In this document: piece by piece, positions 1 to 8,230 of the stretch
How the letters are laid out: every line of letters begins with the position of its first letter
Position numbering within the stretch: the stretch's first letter is position 1
NCBI GenBank assembly: GCA_900540625.1
Contig: UQGP01000012.1
Location: 1-52,642 of the forward strand
Length of the DNA: 52,642 nucleotides
Direction of reading: 5' to 3'
Source of the DNA: an uncultured Porphyromonadaceae bacterium
GTDB taxonomy: Bacteria > Bacteroidota > Bacteroidia > Bacteroidales > Muribaculaceae
Notes under the pieces: generated by a model
Seen by the model: the letters and a program-made list of their open reading frames with translations, nothing else
Database searches by the model: none
Told to the model about the DNA's origin: nothing
Program-made: the position numbers and the translations under genes

Positions 1-93
1 GCAGCATCAAGAAACGTCTATTCCGTGCAGCGATTTCACAAGATTACCTTCGTGAAATCCTTGCCTCGGCCATAATTTGATGCGGTTGCCCTG
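1..93 (+). mobile_element. 3' end of an IS element (ISAs1-like), left edge
   Basis: The window opens inside a mobile element. An open frame runs to a stop at 78-80, and 13 bases later the element appears to end in GGTTGCCCTG (reverse complement CAGGGCAACC). The last 43 bp (51-93) recur as a perfect inverted copy at 52600-52642, and similarity stops at the same base on both sides. This is how a multicopy IS end behaves. An end starting CAGGG and the residues of the encoded tail fit the ISAs1 (H-repeat) family; the family name is an inference from memory of such ends. Confidence 0.65.
3..80 (+). CDS. transposase C-terminus, probable ISAs1 family (partial)
   Basis: Only the last 25 codons are present; the gene enters from beyond the left edge. 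The tail contains SIKKRLFRAAISQDYLREI followed by a hydrophobic end. It resembles the C-terminus of ISAs1/H-repeat DDE transposases, where a basic SIK-x-KR segment is followed by an aromatic-leucine YL motif. The catalytic residues lie outside the window. The same final ten codons occur at the right edge in opposite orientation, which supports a multicopy transposase gene rather than a host gene. Another IS family cannot be excluded from so short a piece. Confidence 0.55.
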   Translation, partial: SIKKRLFRAAISQDYLREILASAII

Positions 94-111
94 TCAGTCA
101 GCACTGTGATA

Positions 112-142
112 TGTGTTCGAATGCAAAAATACACTAACTTTG
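112..142 (+). promoter_or_regulatory. Bacteroidetes-type promoter for the YigZ-family gene
   Basis: A -7 box TAACTTTG lies at 135-142. A TGTG at 112-115, 19 bases upstream, is an acceptable -33 element (consensus TTTG). The start codon at 203 leaves a leader of about 55 bases. The promoter begins only some 20 bp beyond the IS end, so the insertion sits just upstream of this gene. Confidence 0.55.
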
Positions 143-202
143 TGCTTGAATACCGGCGCTAAGACTGCGCGTTGGTGCAAAAACATGCATTAAAACTATA
201 TT

Positions 203-793
203 ATGTCCGACACATATTACACGATACAAGAAGAGGGCGAGGGTCAGCTGCGAGAAAAGCTGAGCCGTTTCATCGCTTATGCACATCATATAGACAGTGA
301 GGAAGATGCTCGGACGTATGTTCAATCGTTGCGTAACCGCTATCATGACGCGCGACATGTGTGCTGGGCTTTTGCGACGCGTGACGGGCGACGTCTGGCA
401 CAGGATGACGGTGAGCCGTCCGGCACTGCCGGGCGGCCGATATTGGGACAGATAGATTCGCTGGGATTAACTGATGTCGTCGTGGGTGTTGTCCGCTATT
501 TCGGCGGCATCAAACTTGGACCATCGGGACTGATAGCTGCTTATCGCGAGGCCGCTCGCTTGGCGTTGCAGTCCGTACCGACCGTCGAATGTCATAGCCG
601 GTGTCGATTTGTATTTGCTTTCCCGTACTTGTCTATGAACGATGTTATGAAAGTGGTCAAGAGTGAGGACTGTACGGTTGTGGAGCAATCGTTTGACAAT
701 AGCTGCTCGATGATTGTCGAAATTCGCGAAGATAATGCCGAGCGGCTACACGGGCGTCTGGATGCGGTGTCCGGACTCACATTTGCCGAGTAG
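203..793 (+). CDS. IMPACT/YigZ family protein (UPF0029)
   Basis: A 196-residue protein of the YigZ/IMPACT family, about the usual length of bacterial members (near 200). The family signature is clear: DDGEPSGTAGRPIL at residues 68-81 and VRYFGGIKLG at 97-106, followed by the conserved alanine-rich helix. The C-terminal part matches the small DUF1949-like domain of bacterial YigZ proteins. The eukaryotic relative IMPACT regulates the translation-control kinase GCN2; the bacterial role is not settled. The gene stands alone on the plus strand, facing the stress-protein gene, with its own promoter at 112-142. The ATG at 203 starts directly at the conserved N-terminal YYTI segment. Confidence 0.9.
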   Translation: MSDTYYTIQEEGEGQLREKLSRFIAYAHHIDSEEDARTYVQSLRNRYHDARHVCWAFATRDGRRLAQDDGEPSGTAGRPILGQIDSLGLTDVVVGVVRYFGGIKLGPSGLIAAYREAARLALQSVPTVECHSRCRFVFAFPYLSMNDVMKVVKSEDCTVVEQSFDNSCSMIVEIREDNAERLHGRLDAVSGLTFAE

Positions 794-915
794 ATGCGGA
801 ACAACTCAATCCGGTTTGGCTTGGGTGTCGCGGCTTGTATTCGCAGATTTTAGCCGTTCTATCGCTGTTATCTGTTGCGAGGTGGGTTGCGTGTATTTTC
901 CAATCAGATTTCCAA

Positions 916-2025
916 TCAGACCGGAATGGCCAGCATCGGAATGTCTGCGTTCAGAATCATCTTGTGCGCCAATCCGGGGTTGAATAAGCGCGCAAATGCG
1001 TTTTGTCGCTTGTTGGGAATGACGATGATATCCGCAGGATTATTCTTAACCAAGGAATCGAATTGTTCGGCGGCGTTGTCGGTGTTGATGCTCATTGTAT
1101 CGAATTCGAGATTCGGGAAATTCTTCTTGCAGAAAGACATGACGTTGAGCAGAGACTCCTTATTGGAACGTTCGAAAGGCCGTCTTTTGGCCGGAAGATG
1201 CACCAAGGTGACTTTGGCCGAAATATTGTTGAAGATGCGCGACATTGTGTCCAAGGCCAGAAGGTCTTGCTGCTCGAGGTTGGTGAAAAAGTGTATTCGG
1301 ATGTCAGAGGCTTCGATGTTAACCTTTATGCCTTGTGGAATGGTCAGCACCGAGAACAGGCACTTGTCCAGAACCTCTGCCGAAACGCTTCCTATCATTT
1401 GTTCCTGCTTCTTGGCGTAGCTGCGAGTGCCCATGACAACGAGGTAGGGCGGGTTGGCCTTGGCATATTCGATGATGGCGTCCTCGGGGACTCCTTCCAT
1501 CACTACAGTATCAAAAACCACCGGAGGCAGTTCGCCGTACTTGATTTTTGACCGCACACCGCCGGCAAATTCGTCCATGCGTTTGTGTGCGTCCTCTTCG
1601 ATTTTCTGTCGTGCATCGTTATCGGCAATTTCGTAGGTCAATTGGTCGCTGAGTTGCATATTGCCGGCTACGTAAGGGTCGATGAACGAGTACAATAACC
1701 GTATCTGAGCGTTGTGTCTCTGAGCCAAAGCAAAGGCCACTTCGAGAGCATTGATTGAATGTTCGCTGAAATCTACGGGGACAAGTATACAATGCGATTT
1801 TTCGTTGAAAGGCGACGGCATGGGCGTAAATATTTCGCGATGCTCAATGATACGTAGAGCCAGTGGCAGATCGTTTTCGTGTATACGGACACGCACGCCG
1901 GAAGATACTGTCGGGTGTTCGAGGTTGACGTTTTGCAACAACACTTCGATACCTTCCTTTTCGAGAAGGTTCTTTAGCTCGATGGCGCGATCGTAAGTGT
2001 GTATGGCAACGGTGATAAGTCGCAT
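916..2025 (-). CDS. universal stress protein with DUF2007 and two USP domains
   Basis: A 369-residue cytoplasmic protein. Residues 1 to about 66 look like the DUF2007 (putative signal-transducing) domain, with an ELKNLLEKEGIEVLLQN core. A first USP domain starts near residue 78 (ILVPVDFSEHSINALE) and ends with a VVMGTR..IGSVSAEVL segment, where the nucleotide-loop glycines are only partly kept. A second, more diverged USP domain follows from about 245 to the end and finishes ADIPMLAIPV. Tandem USP proteins are common in Bacteroidetes and are thought to act in starvation or oxygen stress. The role of this one and whether it binds ATP are unknown. A strong hairpin lies between this gene and the HTH gene upstream. 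Confidence 0.85.
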   Translation of the reverse strand: MRLITVAIHTYDRAIELKNLLEKEGIEVLLQNVNLEHPTVSSGVRVRIHENDLPLALRIIEHREIFTPMPSPFNEKSHCILVPVDFSEHSINALEVAFALAQRHNAQIRLLYSFIDPYVAGNMQLSDQLTYEIADNDARQKIEEDAHKRMDEFAGGVRSKIKYGELPPVVFDTVVMEGVPEDAIIEYAKANPPYLVVMGTRSYAKKQEQMIGSVSAEVLDKCLFSVLTIPQGIKVNIEASDIRIHFFTNLEQQDLLALDTMSRIFNNISAKVTLVHLPAKRRPFERSNKESLLNVMSFCKKNFPNLEFDTMSINTDNAAEQFDSLVKNNPADIIVIPNKRQNAFARLFNPGLAHKMILNADIPMLAIPV

Positions 2026-2058
2026 GTATGTGTAAGCCGATTATAGTTATTGATACAG

Positions 2059-2094
2059 CCTATGGATGCCTCGCCGGTGCAAGGCATCCATAGG
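2059..2094. repeat. strong intergenic hairpin (13-bp perfect stem)
   Basis: CCTATGGATGCCT at 2059-2071 pairs perfectly with AGGCATCCATAGG at 2082-2094 around a 10-base loop. It sits in the 109-bp gap between the HTH gene and the stress-protein gene, both on the minus strand. Neither strand has a T-run after the stem, so it is not a classical intrinsic terminator. It may be a T-poor terminator, a processing site, or an operator palindrome for the stress gene. Confidence 0.6.
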
Positions 2095-2134
2095 TCAGAT
2101 GCAGTGTCTTGTGTAGATAAGGGACGAGAGATTC

Positions 2135-2395
2135 TCAGTCTTTGTTTTCTTGCTCTTGGAGGATCTCTACTGCCATATCGTAGATTGTGGAGTCGTCAAG
2201 GACAACGATACCACCGTTGGGGCCGGGTTCGATGTGTACGCCGCAGTTTTTGCCGAAGTCGTAGTTGCTGCCGCCGAAGTAATTGCGTACGGTCTGAACA
2301 GTGATGTTGAGCTTGTCGGCGATTCGGTGCATCGAACCGTCGGGCAGACTGTCTTTGAGTTTGCGCAAATCATTGAAGCTGATAGTCTTAGTCAT
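2135..2395 (-). CDS. small HTH DNA-binding protein
   Basis: An 86-residue protein of a type often annotated simply as DNA-binding protein in Bacteroidales. A helix-turn-helix is visible at residues 22-42 (MHRIADKLNITVQTVRNYFGG). It is followed by a glycine-rich stretch and a short acidic C-terminal helix (MAVEILQEQENKD). The length fits a complete small regulator. The target is unknown; the neighbours are a stress protein downstream and the bat operon upstream. A possible -7 box TATTTTTG lies at 2501-2508, leaving a leader of about 100 bases. Confidence 0.75.
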   Translation of the reverse strand: MTKTISFNDLRKLKDSLPDGSMHRIADKLNITVQTVRNYFGGSNYDFGKNCGVHIEPGPNGGIVVLDDSTIYDMAVEILQEQENKD

Positions 2396-2500
2396 GATGG
2401 TATCGGTTAGTGTGGGTGATTATTATATAGTTGTTGATACGTGAGGGGAGGTTTTTGTTGTTATTGTGGGTATAAATTTAGTGGTCTTTTGCGAGTTGAC

Positions 2501-2508
2501 CAAAAATA
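2501..2508 (-). promoter_or_regulatory. possible -7 box for the small HTH gene
   Basis: TATTTTTG on the minus strand fits TAnnTTTG, but no clear -33 element lies about 20 bases upstream, and the surrounding DNA is A/T-rich so chance matches are likely. Confidence 0.25.
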
Positions 2509-2594
2509 TTTATAGATTTTTTTTATGTTTTACGGCACTAATTTTGTCTGTCCGGTTCGGCGTTACCCGTAATGTGCTGATAGATGTGCTATTG

Positions 2595-3419
2595 TCAGAT
2601 GCGTTCAACGTTTGAGGCATCTATCCATGCGGCCGTGGAGTTGTTGACCTTCACGTGGTACCACAACTGAGCACCGTCGTTGCTTGCGGCGTTTACCGAA
2701 TCGATAATCACGAGGCGTGTACCTTCGTGTACGGGGACAATCTTGTCGGTCTTGTCGGTTTTGGCTGATGGCGCGGGAGTGAGGTTGGCCGATGGTGCGG
2801 TGACGATGGCGACATCGTTATTGTCCGCGGCAGCCGCGCTCTGATAGGCGACAATTGCGGCGTACACAAATACGATGAATAATACCATAGCGCCGAAAAA
2901 ACCTATTTTGCGTGCAGTGACATCAGACAAAAACAGGTATACGGCAATCAGACCGATAATTATTGCAAATAAAACGAAAGCGGTCCAAGCCCACGCATTA
3001 GGCGACATCATGGCAATAACTCCCGAATGGATTTTGCCAAGTATGGACGAATTATCTTCGGGCTTGTCTTCGAGGGTTGTATTGACAAAATCGAGGTTGG
3101 CGCGTGCATCCTTGTTTGAAGGATCTATTTTGAGCGCTCGCTCGTATGCAAGTACGCTTTGTGCGACTTTGCCCATACGGAAGTAGGTGTTGCCCAAATT
3201 GTAGTACAAGTCGGACGATACTCCGTACTCTTTGATTATGGTCTTGTAAAGGTCTGCTGCTTCGGTATAGTCTTTAGAATTGTATGCCGAATCGGCTTTG
3301 GCCGAAAGAGTGGCGGCAGTCTCGGCCTTGACCGTGGTTTGGGCAACGGCTGCGCTTATGCAAAATGCTGCAGTGACGGCCAAAGCCACATATCGCAATA
3401 TGTTGTGTGAGTTTCTCAT
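2595..3419 (-). CDS. batE: BatE, TPR and SH3-like membrane protein
   Basis: A 274-residue protein, last in the bat operon. It has a signal peptide ending near AVAQ (residue 27), two or three TPR units at about 33-120 (DSAYNSKDYTEAADLYK, then YYNLGNTYFRMGK), two transmembrane helices at about 140-195, and a C-terminal SH3-like segment with the motif LWYHVKV. This order matches BatE of Bacteroides fragilis, where the bat genes were named for aerotolerance; the TPRs probably face the periplasm. Its ATG overlaps the batD stop by one base (TAATG), implying translational coupling. Confidence 0.88.
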   Translation of the reverse strand: MRNSHNILRYVALAVTAAFCISAAVAQTTVKAETAATLSAKADSAYNSKDYTEAADLYKTIIKEYGVSSDLYYNLGNTYFRMGKVAQSVLAYERALKIDPSNKDARANLDFVNTTLEDKPEDNSSILGKIHSGVIAMMSPNAWAWTAFVLFAIIIGLIAVYLFLSDVTARKIGFFGAMVLFIVFVYAAIVAYQSAAAADNNDVAIVTAPSANLTPAPSAKTDKTDKIVPVHEGTRLVIIDSVNAASNDGAQLWYHVKVNNSTAAWIDASNVERI

Positions 3420-5245
3420 TATGCTTTTGCGGATGCTTTGGTGGGTTGTTTCTTGGTGCTTTCGACGGCTTTGATTACGGCCGAGGACTCGCCGAACAAA
3501 TCTTTGAGATGTTCCGGAGAGGAACTGTCCGGGGTGAAGCGAGCCATTTCACATTGGTCCAAGATGTTTATTGTTCGGTCGGTAAGTTCCTCGCTAATGC
3601 CGCTTTCGAGCAATTTTTCGCGAATATTGTCGCGCGTGAGTGCCGATGACGGAATGCGAAGTTTATCGCTGATATATCCCCAGAGGGCACGAGCCAGGCT
3701 TTCGTGGAAGGCATCGGCGTCATTTGCTGCCAGAGCCTTGGCGGCCAAGCGTAGGCGCTTGGTGGCTATCTTATTGGCGCGGGCTGTACGGCGTGCAGCC
3801 AAGTCGCTGTTGGCGTTGATATGCTTGCGGTATATGATAACGGTAGACACAAATGCGACCAATAGGAGCAGATACAGCAGCACATATATTGTTTCGTAGA
3901 AGGTGCGCTCGGGTTTTTGTGCAAGTGATGAGGTGTCAACTCGGTGTATATAGCGGATGTCATTGAGCCCTTCGCCTATTTCCTTTTGTTCGGCCGACGA
4001 TGCCGACCCGCGTATTACGTTGATATTGTATCCTTTTTGTTTGATGGTCATGTAACGTCCCGTCGATGGGTCAAAGTATACAAAATTCCAGGACGGGATG
4101 TTGAGAGTGCCCACTTCTTTGGGTACGATGGTGTAAGTCACGGCGCAAGTGCCGCGCATATCCGAGCCGTTGAAGTTGGCATCGCTGACCACTTCGGGTG
4201 TATACTCTTCGACGTTTGCCGGGAACGACAGGGTGGGGGCGGACAATGCTTTGATGTTGCCCGTACCGTTGATGTTGAGAGTGTAAGTGAGGGCCTCATT
4301 TGTGCGAGGATGAGCCGGAGCGATATCCGTTGTTGCCGTGAAATGGCCTACTGCGCCCTCAAACCCTTCAGGTGCCGGTTGCGGAAGATCTTCGACGCTT
4401 ACCGAGATTCGATTGGAGGTCGTTGTAATTTTTTGCTCGATTGGACGATACGTGACAAAGAAACCGTTGGAAATAGGTTCGTAAGTCTCGAGTGTCACGT
4501 CATATCGACCCGAGTTGATGGTCAGTGTCCCGGCTTTTTGTGGATATAGCAGGCACTTTTTCAGTACGGCGGAGTAGTAGTTTTCGCCTCTGAAATGTTC
4601 CATCTGGGCCTCGTTGCTGCCTACGGGTAATTCTTCGGAAATGAAGCCGTCGAATTGAGGCAATGTAGTGGCGCGGAAGGAGGTGATATTATGCTTGGTA
4701 TATACTTTTATGGTTGCAATGACCGCTTCGCCTTTCCATAGGTGACTCTTTGACATATTTACCGTGACTATGAGGTCGCCGGGCGATACCTTTCCTGCAC
4801 GAGGGGCGGATGCTGCCGGAGCCGGCATCGAAGACGAGCCGGATTGGCTTTGCTGTGAGCTGCGATCCGGCGGAAGTATGGTGAGCCTCTTGGCCTGGGT
4901 GCGCATATTGCCTACACTGACAGCCGGGATGGTCACTGTGGACGCTTTTTCGGCTTTATATAAATAGGTATATTGGCGATGTATGGACGACTCGACGCGG
5001 CCGTTAATGATGGTTGTACTTTGCATAGTCGAGACGCCCGGTCGCGAAGCGTTGAATATCTTGCAATTAGGAATCTCGGGAGCGTTATGTACCACTGCAT
5101 CGCTGTTGTTTACAGAGATTGTGACGCTGAAGCGGTTGCCTTGAATGACTGTGGCCGGAGCCTCTATCGTGACCGATTGAGCGGTCGCGACGGATGACAC
5201 TACGGCCATTATCATAAGGGTTATGTAATATCTTAATGCGGACAT
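3419..5245 (-). CDS. batD: BatD, large periplasmic/membrane protein
   Basis: A 608-residue protein. The chosen ATG at 5245 begins a good signal peptide (MSALRYYITLMIMAVVSSVA, ending TAQS). The frame stays open 81 codons further upstream, but that part overlaps the batC 3' end and is arginine/asparagine low complexity, so it is rejected. The body is a series of beta-sandwich domains typical of BatD (oxygen-tolerance family), containing SFRATTLPQFDGFISEELPV. A single transmembrane helix near residues 455-475 precedes a basic cytoplasmic tail. BatD is thought to form an envelope complex with BatA/BatB under MoxR control. The gap to batC is 28 bp. Confidence 0.9.
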   Translation of the reverse strand: MSALRYYITLMIMAVVSSVATAQSVTIEAPATVIQGNRFSVTISVNNSDAVVHNAPEIPNCKIFNASRPGVSTMQSTTIINGRVESSIHRQYTYLYKAEKASTVTIPAVSVGNMRTQAKRLTILPPDRSSQQSQSGSSSMPAPAASAPRAGKVSPGDLIVTVNMSKSHLWKGEAVIATIKVYTKHNITSFRATTLPQFDGFISEELPVGSNEAQMEHFRGENYYSAVLKKCLLYPQKAGTLTINSGRYDVTLETYEPISNGFFVTYRPIEQKITTTSNRISVSVEDLPQPAPEGFEGAVGHFTATTDIAPAHPRTNEALTYTLNINGTGNIKALSAPTLSFPANVEEYTPEVVSDANFNGSDMRGTCAVTYTIVPKEVGTLNIPSWNFVYFDPSTGRYMTIKQKGYNINVIRGSASSAEQKEIGEGLNDIRYIHRVDTSSLAQKPERTFYETIYVLLYLLLLVAFVSTVIIYRKHINANSDLAARRTARANKIATKRLRLAAKALAANDADAFHESLARALWGYISDKLRIPSSALTRDNIREKLLESGISEELTDRTINILDQCEMARFTPDSSSPEHLKDLFGESSAVIKAVESTKKQPTKASAKA

Positions 5246-5273
5246 GGTGAGTACTCGATTATTGGATATGCTT

Positions 5274-6098
5274 TTACCAGGGTTTGTCGGTAGTGCGTCG
5301 GCCGTAGCCTTGGCGTTGTTCCTGGTTTTTACGAGTTTTGTTCTCCTTGTTTTGTACTGCGTTGAGTATCTGCTGTGAGGACTGACTCGGCTTTTGCTGT
5401 TGTTGTTGCTGCTGTTGCTGCTGTTGCTGCTGTTTGTTTTTGTCCTTATTCTTATCCTTATCCTTGTCCTTGTTGTTGCTGCCGCCACCCTGATTTTCGG
5501 GCGGAAGTTTGAGCTGAGCTATGCGCAGGTTCTGCAAAGCCTTGATATTGGATGGATTGCGTCTAAGTATGGCTTTGTAGTTTGATATTGCTTGCTGATA
5601 GCTTTGGGTTGATATTTGCGATAGCGAGTCGGCCAAATGATTGGATGTACTACCTTCTGAGGGGGCGCCCATTTGCACATCGGCACGGCGTAGCGAGTCC
5701 GCCAAATCTTTTAGGTAGTCGCCGATAAGGACAGCATCATTGCCCAGATTGTAAATGGCTTTTTCGCTGATGTTGGGGTCTGATGCCGTTTTGCCTAAAT
5801 TGGCAAGAGTCAAGCGTGCTTCGCGTAATTTGGCCGAATCGGCAGCCGTGGCGCCCATGATTGTCGCCATAGCCTTGTCGTATTTTGCCGCTTCGGATGA
5901 CGGGTTAGCTTTAAGGGCTTTGTCGTAGTCCTTAACGGCATCGGCGTAATGCTCTTTCTTGTATTTTTCGTTGCCGGCTTTTATGGCATTTCGCTCGGCC
6001 TTGTTAGACATATCTGACGAACAAGAGACCAAAAGCGCTGAGGTAAGTGCCAATGTGGATGCCAGTGTGATTATATGAACGTGTTTTATCAGAGTCAT
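5274..6098 (-). CDS. batC: BatC, TPR lipoprotein with poly-glutamine tract
   Basis: A 274-residue lipoprotein. The signal peptide ends in the lipobox LVSC (Cys26). TPR-like units span about 35-75 (KAGNEKYKKEHYADAVKDYD) and about 165-200. The C-terminal third is low complexity: alternating NK/DK repeats, then 13 consecutive glutamines (CAG/CAA codons at about 5396-5434), then a basic tail. The TPR core and the place between batB and batD identify it as BatC. The codon tract is prone to slippage but changes length in steps of three, so the frame would survive. Confidence 0.85.
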   Translation of the reverse strand: MTLIKHVHIITLASTLALTSALLVSCSSDMSNKAERNAIKAGNEKYKKEHYADAVKDYDKALKANPSSEAAKYDKAMATIMGATAADSAKLREARLTLANLGKTASDPNISEKAIYNLGNDAVLIGDYLKDLADSLRRADVQMGAPSEGSTSNHLADSLSQISTQSYQQAISNYKAILRRNPSNIKALQNLRIAQLKLPPENQGGGSNNKDKDKDKNKDKNKQQQQQQQQQQQQQKPSQSSQQILNAVQNKENKTRKNQEQRQGYGRRTTDKPW

Positions 6099-6107
6099 GA
6101 GTCGCGT

Positions 6108-7169
6108 CTATTCTTTTTTACTTTCAACGCCGTTCTTTTTGTTTAGTTCGGCAAAGAAATGTATGTGTTTTAGCCAAGATGTTTTACGTTCCAACAACAG
6201 GATGTCGCAGATCAAAAGCGCGAGGGCCAACCATGCAAACAGGGGGAACTGCTCGGCGCTATTCTTGTACTTTACGGCGCCGAAGTCAGACTTTTGGAGG
6301 TTGTCGAGTTGTTGCACGAGTTTGTCCAATGCGTCAGTATTGGAGCCGTTGACATATATGCCTTTTCCGGCTTTGGCTATTTCTTTGGCTGCATTTTCGT
6401 TAACGGCAGTGATGACTTCTTTGCCGTCGTTGTCCGTGAGGTATCCGCTACCGATAGGTATACGTGCACCTTTTGATGTTCCGACGCCAATCACGTTGAC
6501 TTGTATTCCGCTATCTACTACGGCTTTGGTGGCATCGATGGCATTTCCGTCATGGTCTTCGGCATCGGTAAGCAGGATAATACACTTCTTGACGTCCTTT
6601 TTGTCGCTGAAGCACTTCTTGCTCAGATTGATGGCTTCGCTGATGGATGTGCCTTGATAGGGCATTAAGGACGGGTCAAGGTCGTTGAGTATAAGTTTGG
6701 CCGAATAATAATCGGTAGTCAATGGCAGTTTGACTTTTGCATCACCGGCAAAAACTACGAGTCCGACTTTATCGTTTCCGAGCCGGTCTGTAAGCTTTTC
6801 CAGAAGTAGTTTGGCTCGTTTCAGTCGCGAAATGCTTTTGGGATCATCGGTAGAGGCGGCAAGCATCGAGCGTGAGGCGTCAAAGGCAATCATCACTTCG
6901 ATGCCGCGTTTGCTGTCTGTCTGTTCGGTTTCGCCGAACCGTGGACGAGCCAGTATGATGACAACTGCGGCAAGTGCTATGAGTTGGAGTGTAATTTTTA
7001 TTCCGGTCTTGTAATGGGATGCGTCTGGCATCAGAGGTGTCAGTGTCGATGGATTGCCGAAGCGTGCAATCTTGCGCCGACGAGACAGCTTGGCAAGCCA
7101 GTACAAGAAGTACACTACCGGTAGCGACACCAGCAATATCAGTAATATAGGATTGGCAAAGTCTAACAT
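6108..7169 (-). CDS. batB: BatB, von Willebrand factor A membrane protein
   Basis: A 353-residue inner-membrane protein. Two N-terminal transmembrane helices (about 8-27 and 57-74, the second ending in ILARPRFGE) precede a VWA domain at about 90-290. The metal-binding motif reads DASRS (Asp97, Ser99, Ser101), with the later TDAED and a threonine in GTSIS. A C-terminal helix (FAWLALALLICDILLLE) anchors it again. Paralogous to BatA next door. The pair probably forms a heteromeric envelope complex that recruits MoxR. The gap to batC is 9 bp. Confidence 0.92.
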   Translation of the reverse strand: MLDFANPILLILLVSLPVVYFLYWLAKLSRRRKIARFGNPSTLTPLMPDASHYKTGIKITLQLIALAAVVIILARPRFGETEQTDSKRGIEVMIAFDASRSMLAASTDDPKSISRLKRAKLLLEKLTDRLGNDKVGLVVFAGDAKVKLPLTTDYYSAKLILNDLDPSLMPYQGTSISEAINLSKKCFSDKKDVKKCIILLTDAEDHDGNAIDATKAVVDSGIQVNVIGVGTSKGARIPIGSGYLTDNDGKEVITAVNENAAKEIAKAGKGIYVNGSNTDALDKLVQQLDNLQKSDFGAVKYKNSAEQFPLFAWLALALLICDILLLERKTSWLKHIHFFAELNKKNGVESKKE

Positions 7170-7228
7170 TGTCTATATGATATTCGAGGAGAATACGGTT
7201 TTTGTCGTCAGTTTGAAAATCATGCTTA

Positions 7229-8221
7229 CTAAGGCACTGTGCGGAATACTGTGTATCTCAGAACGAGTTCTAAAGCCAGTAGCCCGAAAAGCAGCCATCC
7301 CCACAATGCGAAGTTGTCTTCGGTATGGCTGAATTGCTGGATACTCATGTGAGTCTTCTCAAGACGGTCGATTTCGTTGAAGATATTCGACAGTGTCTTG
7401 TTGTCAGTCGCACGAAAATATTTGCCGTTGGTGTGGGTGGCTATGGATTGCAGCGTGGCTTCATCGATGACCACTTGCTGCATTTCGTACTGTATTCGTC
7501 CCAAAGCATCTATACTTACGGGCGTGAGCGCGCGGCCGCGCGTTCCGACAGCTATGGGGTATACCTTGATTTTGCGTTCTTGTGCCACGGAGGCTGCATC
7601 AGAAGGTGTTACGACACCGGTGTTGTTGGAGCCATCAGTAAGCAATATCACACTTTTGCTCTTGGCTTTTCCGTCGATAAGTCTGGATATCGAAGTTGCA
7701 AGGCCGTCCCCGATAGCGGTACCGTCCTCGAGCATCTCGGGTTTGATTCCTTCGATATAATTTATGAGTGCCGAGTGGTCCATGGTCAATGGTAGACCTG
7801 TCAGACTTTCGCCGGCAAAGACTACTACGCCGATATTGTCGTTGGGGCGTCCGGTAATGAACTTCTGGGCCATTTTCTTGGCAGCTTCCATTCGATTAGG
7901 CTTGAGATCTTGAGCAAGCATACTGGAGGAAACGTCAAGAGCGATGACGATGTCAGTACCTTCGGTATCGGTTGTGCGCCAGCTATCACTTAATTGAGGC
8001 CGGGCGAGGATGACAATCAGACAAGATATTGCCCCGAGCCTCAGTACAAACAAGAGGTGTCGCAGCCGTGCACGCCAAGGCGTGGGCGTATTAGCGTAAG
8101 GCGCAGTGGTGGATACGCCCATAGTCGGGCGCGCGTTTCGTGCCGTATACACGTATCTTGCAATAAGCAAGGCTAAGACAATGGGTATCAGCCAAAGTAA
8201 ATGCGGATGAGCAAACTGCAT
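7229..8221 (-). CDS. batA: BatA, von Willebrand factor A membrane protein
   Basis: A 330-residue inner-membrane protein built like BatB: transmembrane helices at about 8-26 and 55-73 (ending ILARPQLSD), a VWA domain at about 88-285, and a C-terminal helix. The MIDAS metal site is complete: DVSSS at Asp96-Ser100, a threonine at 168 in DGTAIG, and Asp196 in LLTDGSNN. BatA is expected to bind Mg2+ and ligand proteins on the periplasmic side. It follows the DUF4381-like gene by 9 bp and precedes batB by 59 bp. Confidence 0.93.
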   Translation of the reverse strand: MQFAHPHLLWLIPIVLALLIARYVYTARNARPTMGVSTTAPYANTPTPWRARLRHLLFVLRLGAISCLIVILARPQLSDSWRTTDTEGTDIVIALDVSSSMLAQDLKPNRMEAAKKMAQKFITGRPNDNIGVVVFAGESLTGLPLTMDHSALINYIEGIKPEMLEDGTAIGDGLATSISRLIDGKAKSKSVILLTDGSNNTGVVTPSDAASVAQERKIKVYPIAVGTRGRALTPVSIDALGRIQYEMQQVVIDEATLQSIATHTNGKYFRATDNKTLSNIFNEIDRLEKTHMSIQQFSHTEDNFALWGWLLFGLLALELVLRYTVFRTVP

Positions 8222-8230
8222 GACGGTATT

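Noticed and set aside
2539..2546. TAATTTTG promoter box on the plus strand
   Set aside because: No plus-strand gene follows for many kilobases.
5246..5488. 81-codon N-terminal extension of BatD
   Set aside because: It overlaps the batC 3' end, is Arg/Ser/Asn low complexity, and would bury the signal peptide that starts at 5245.
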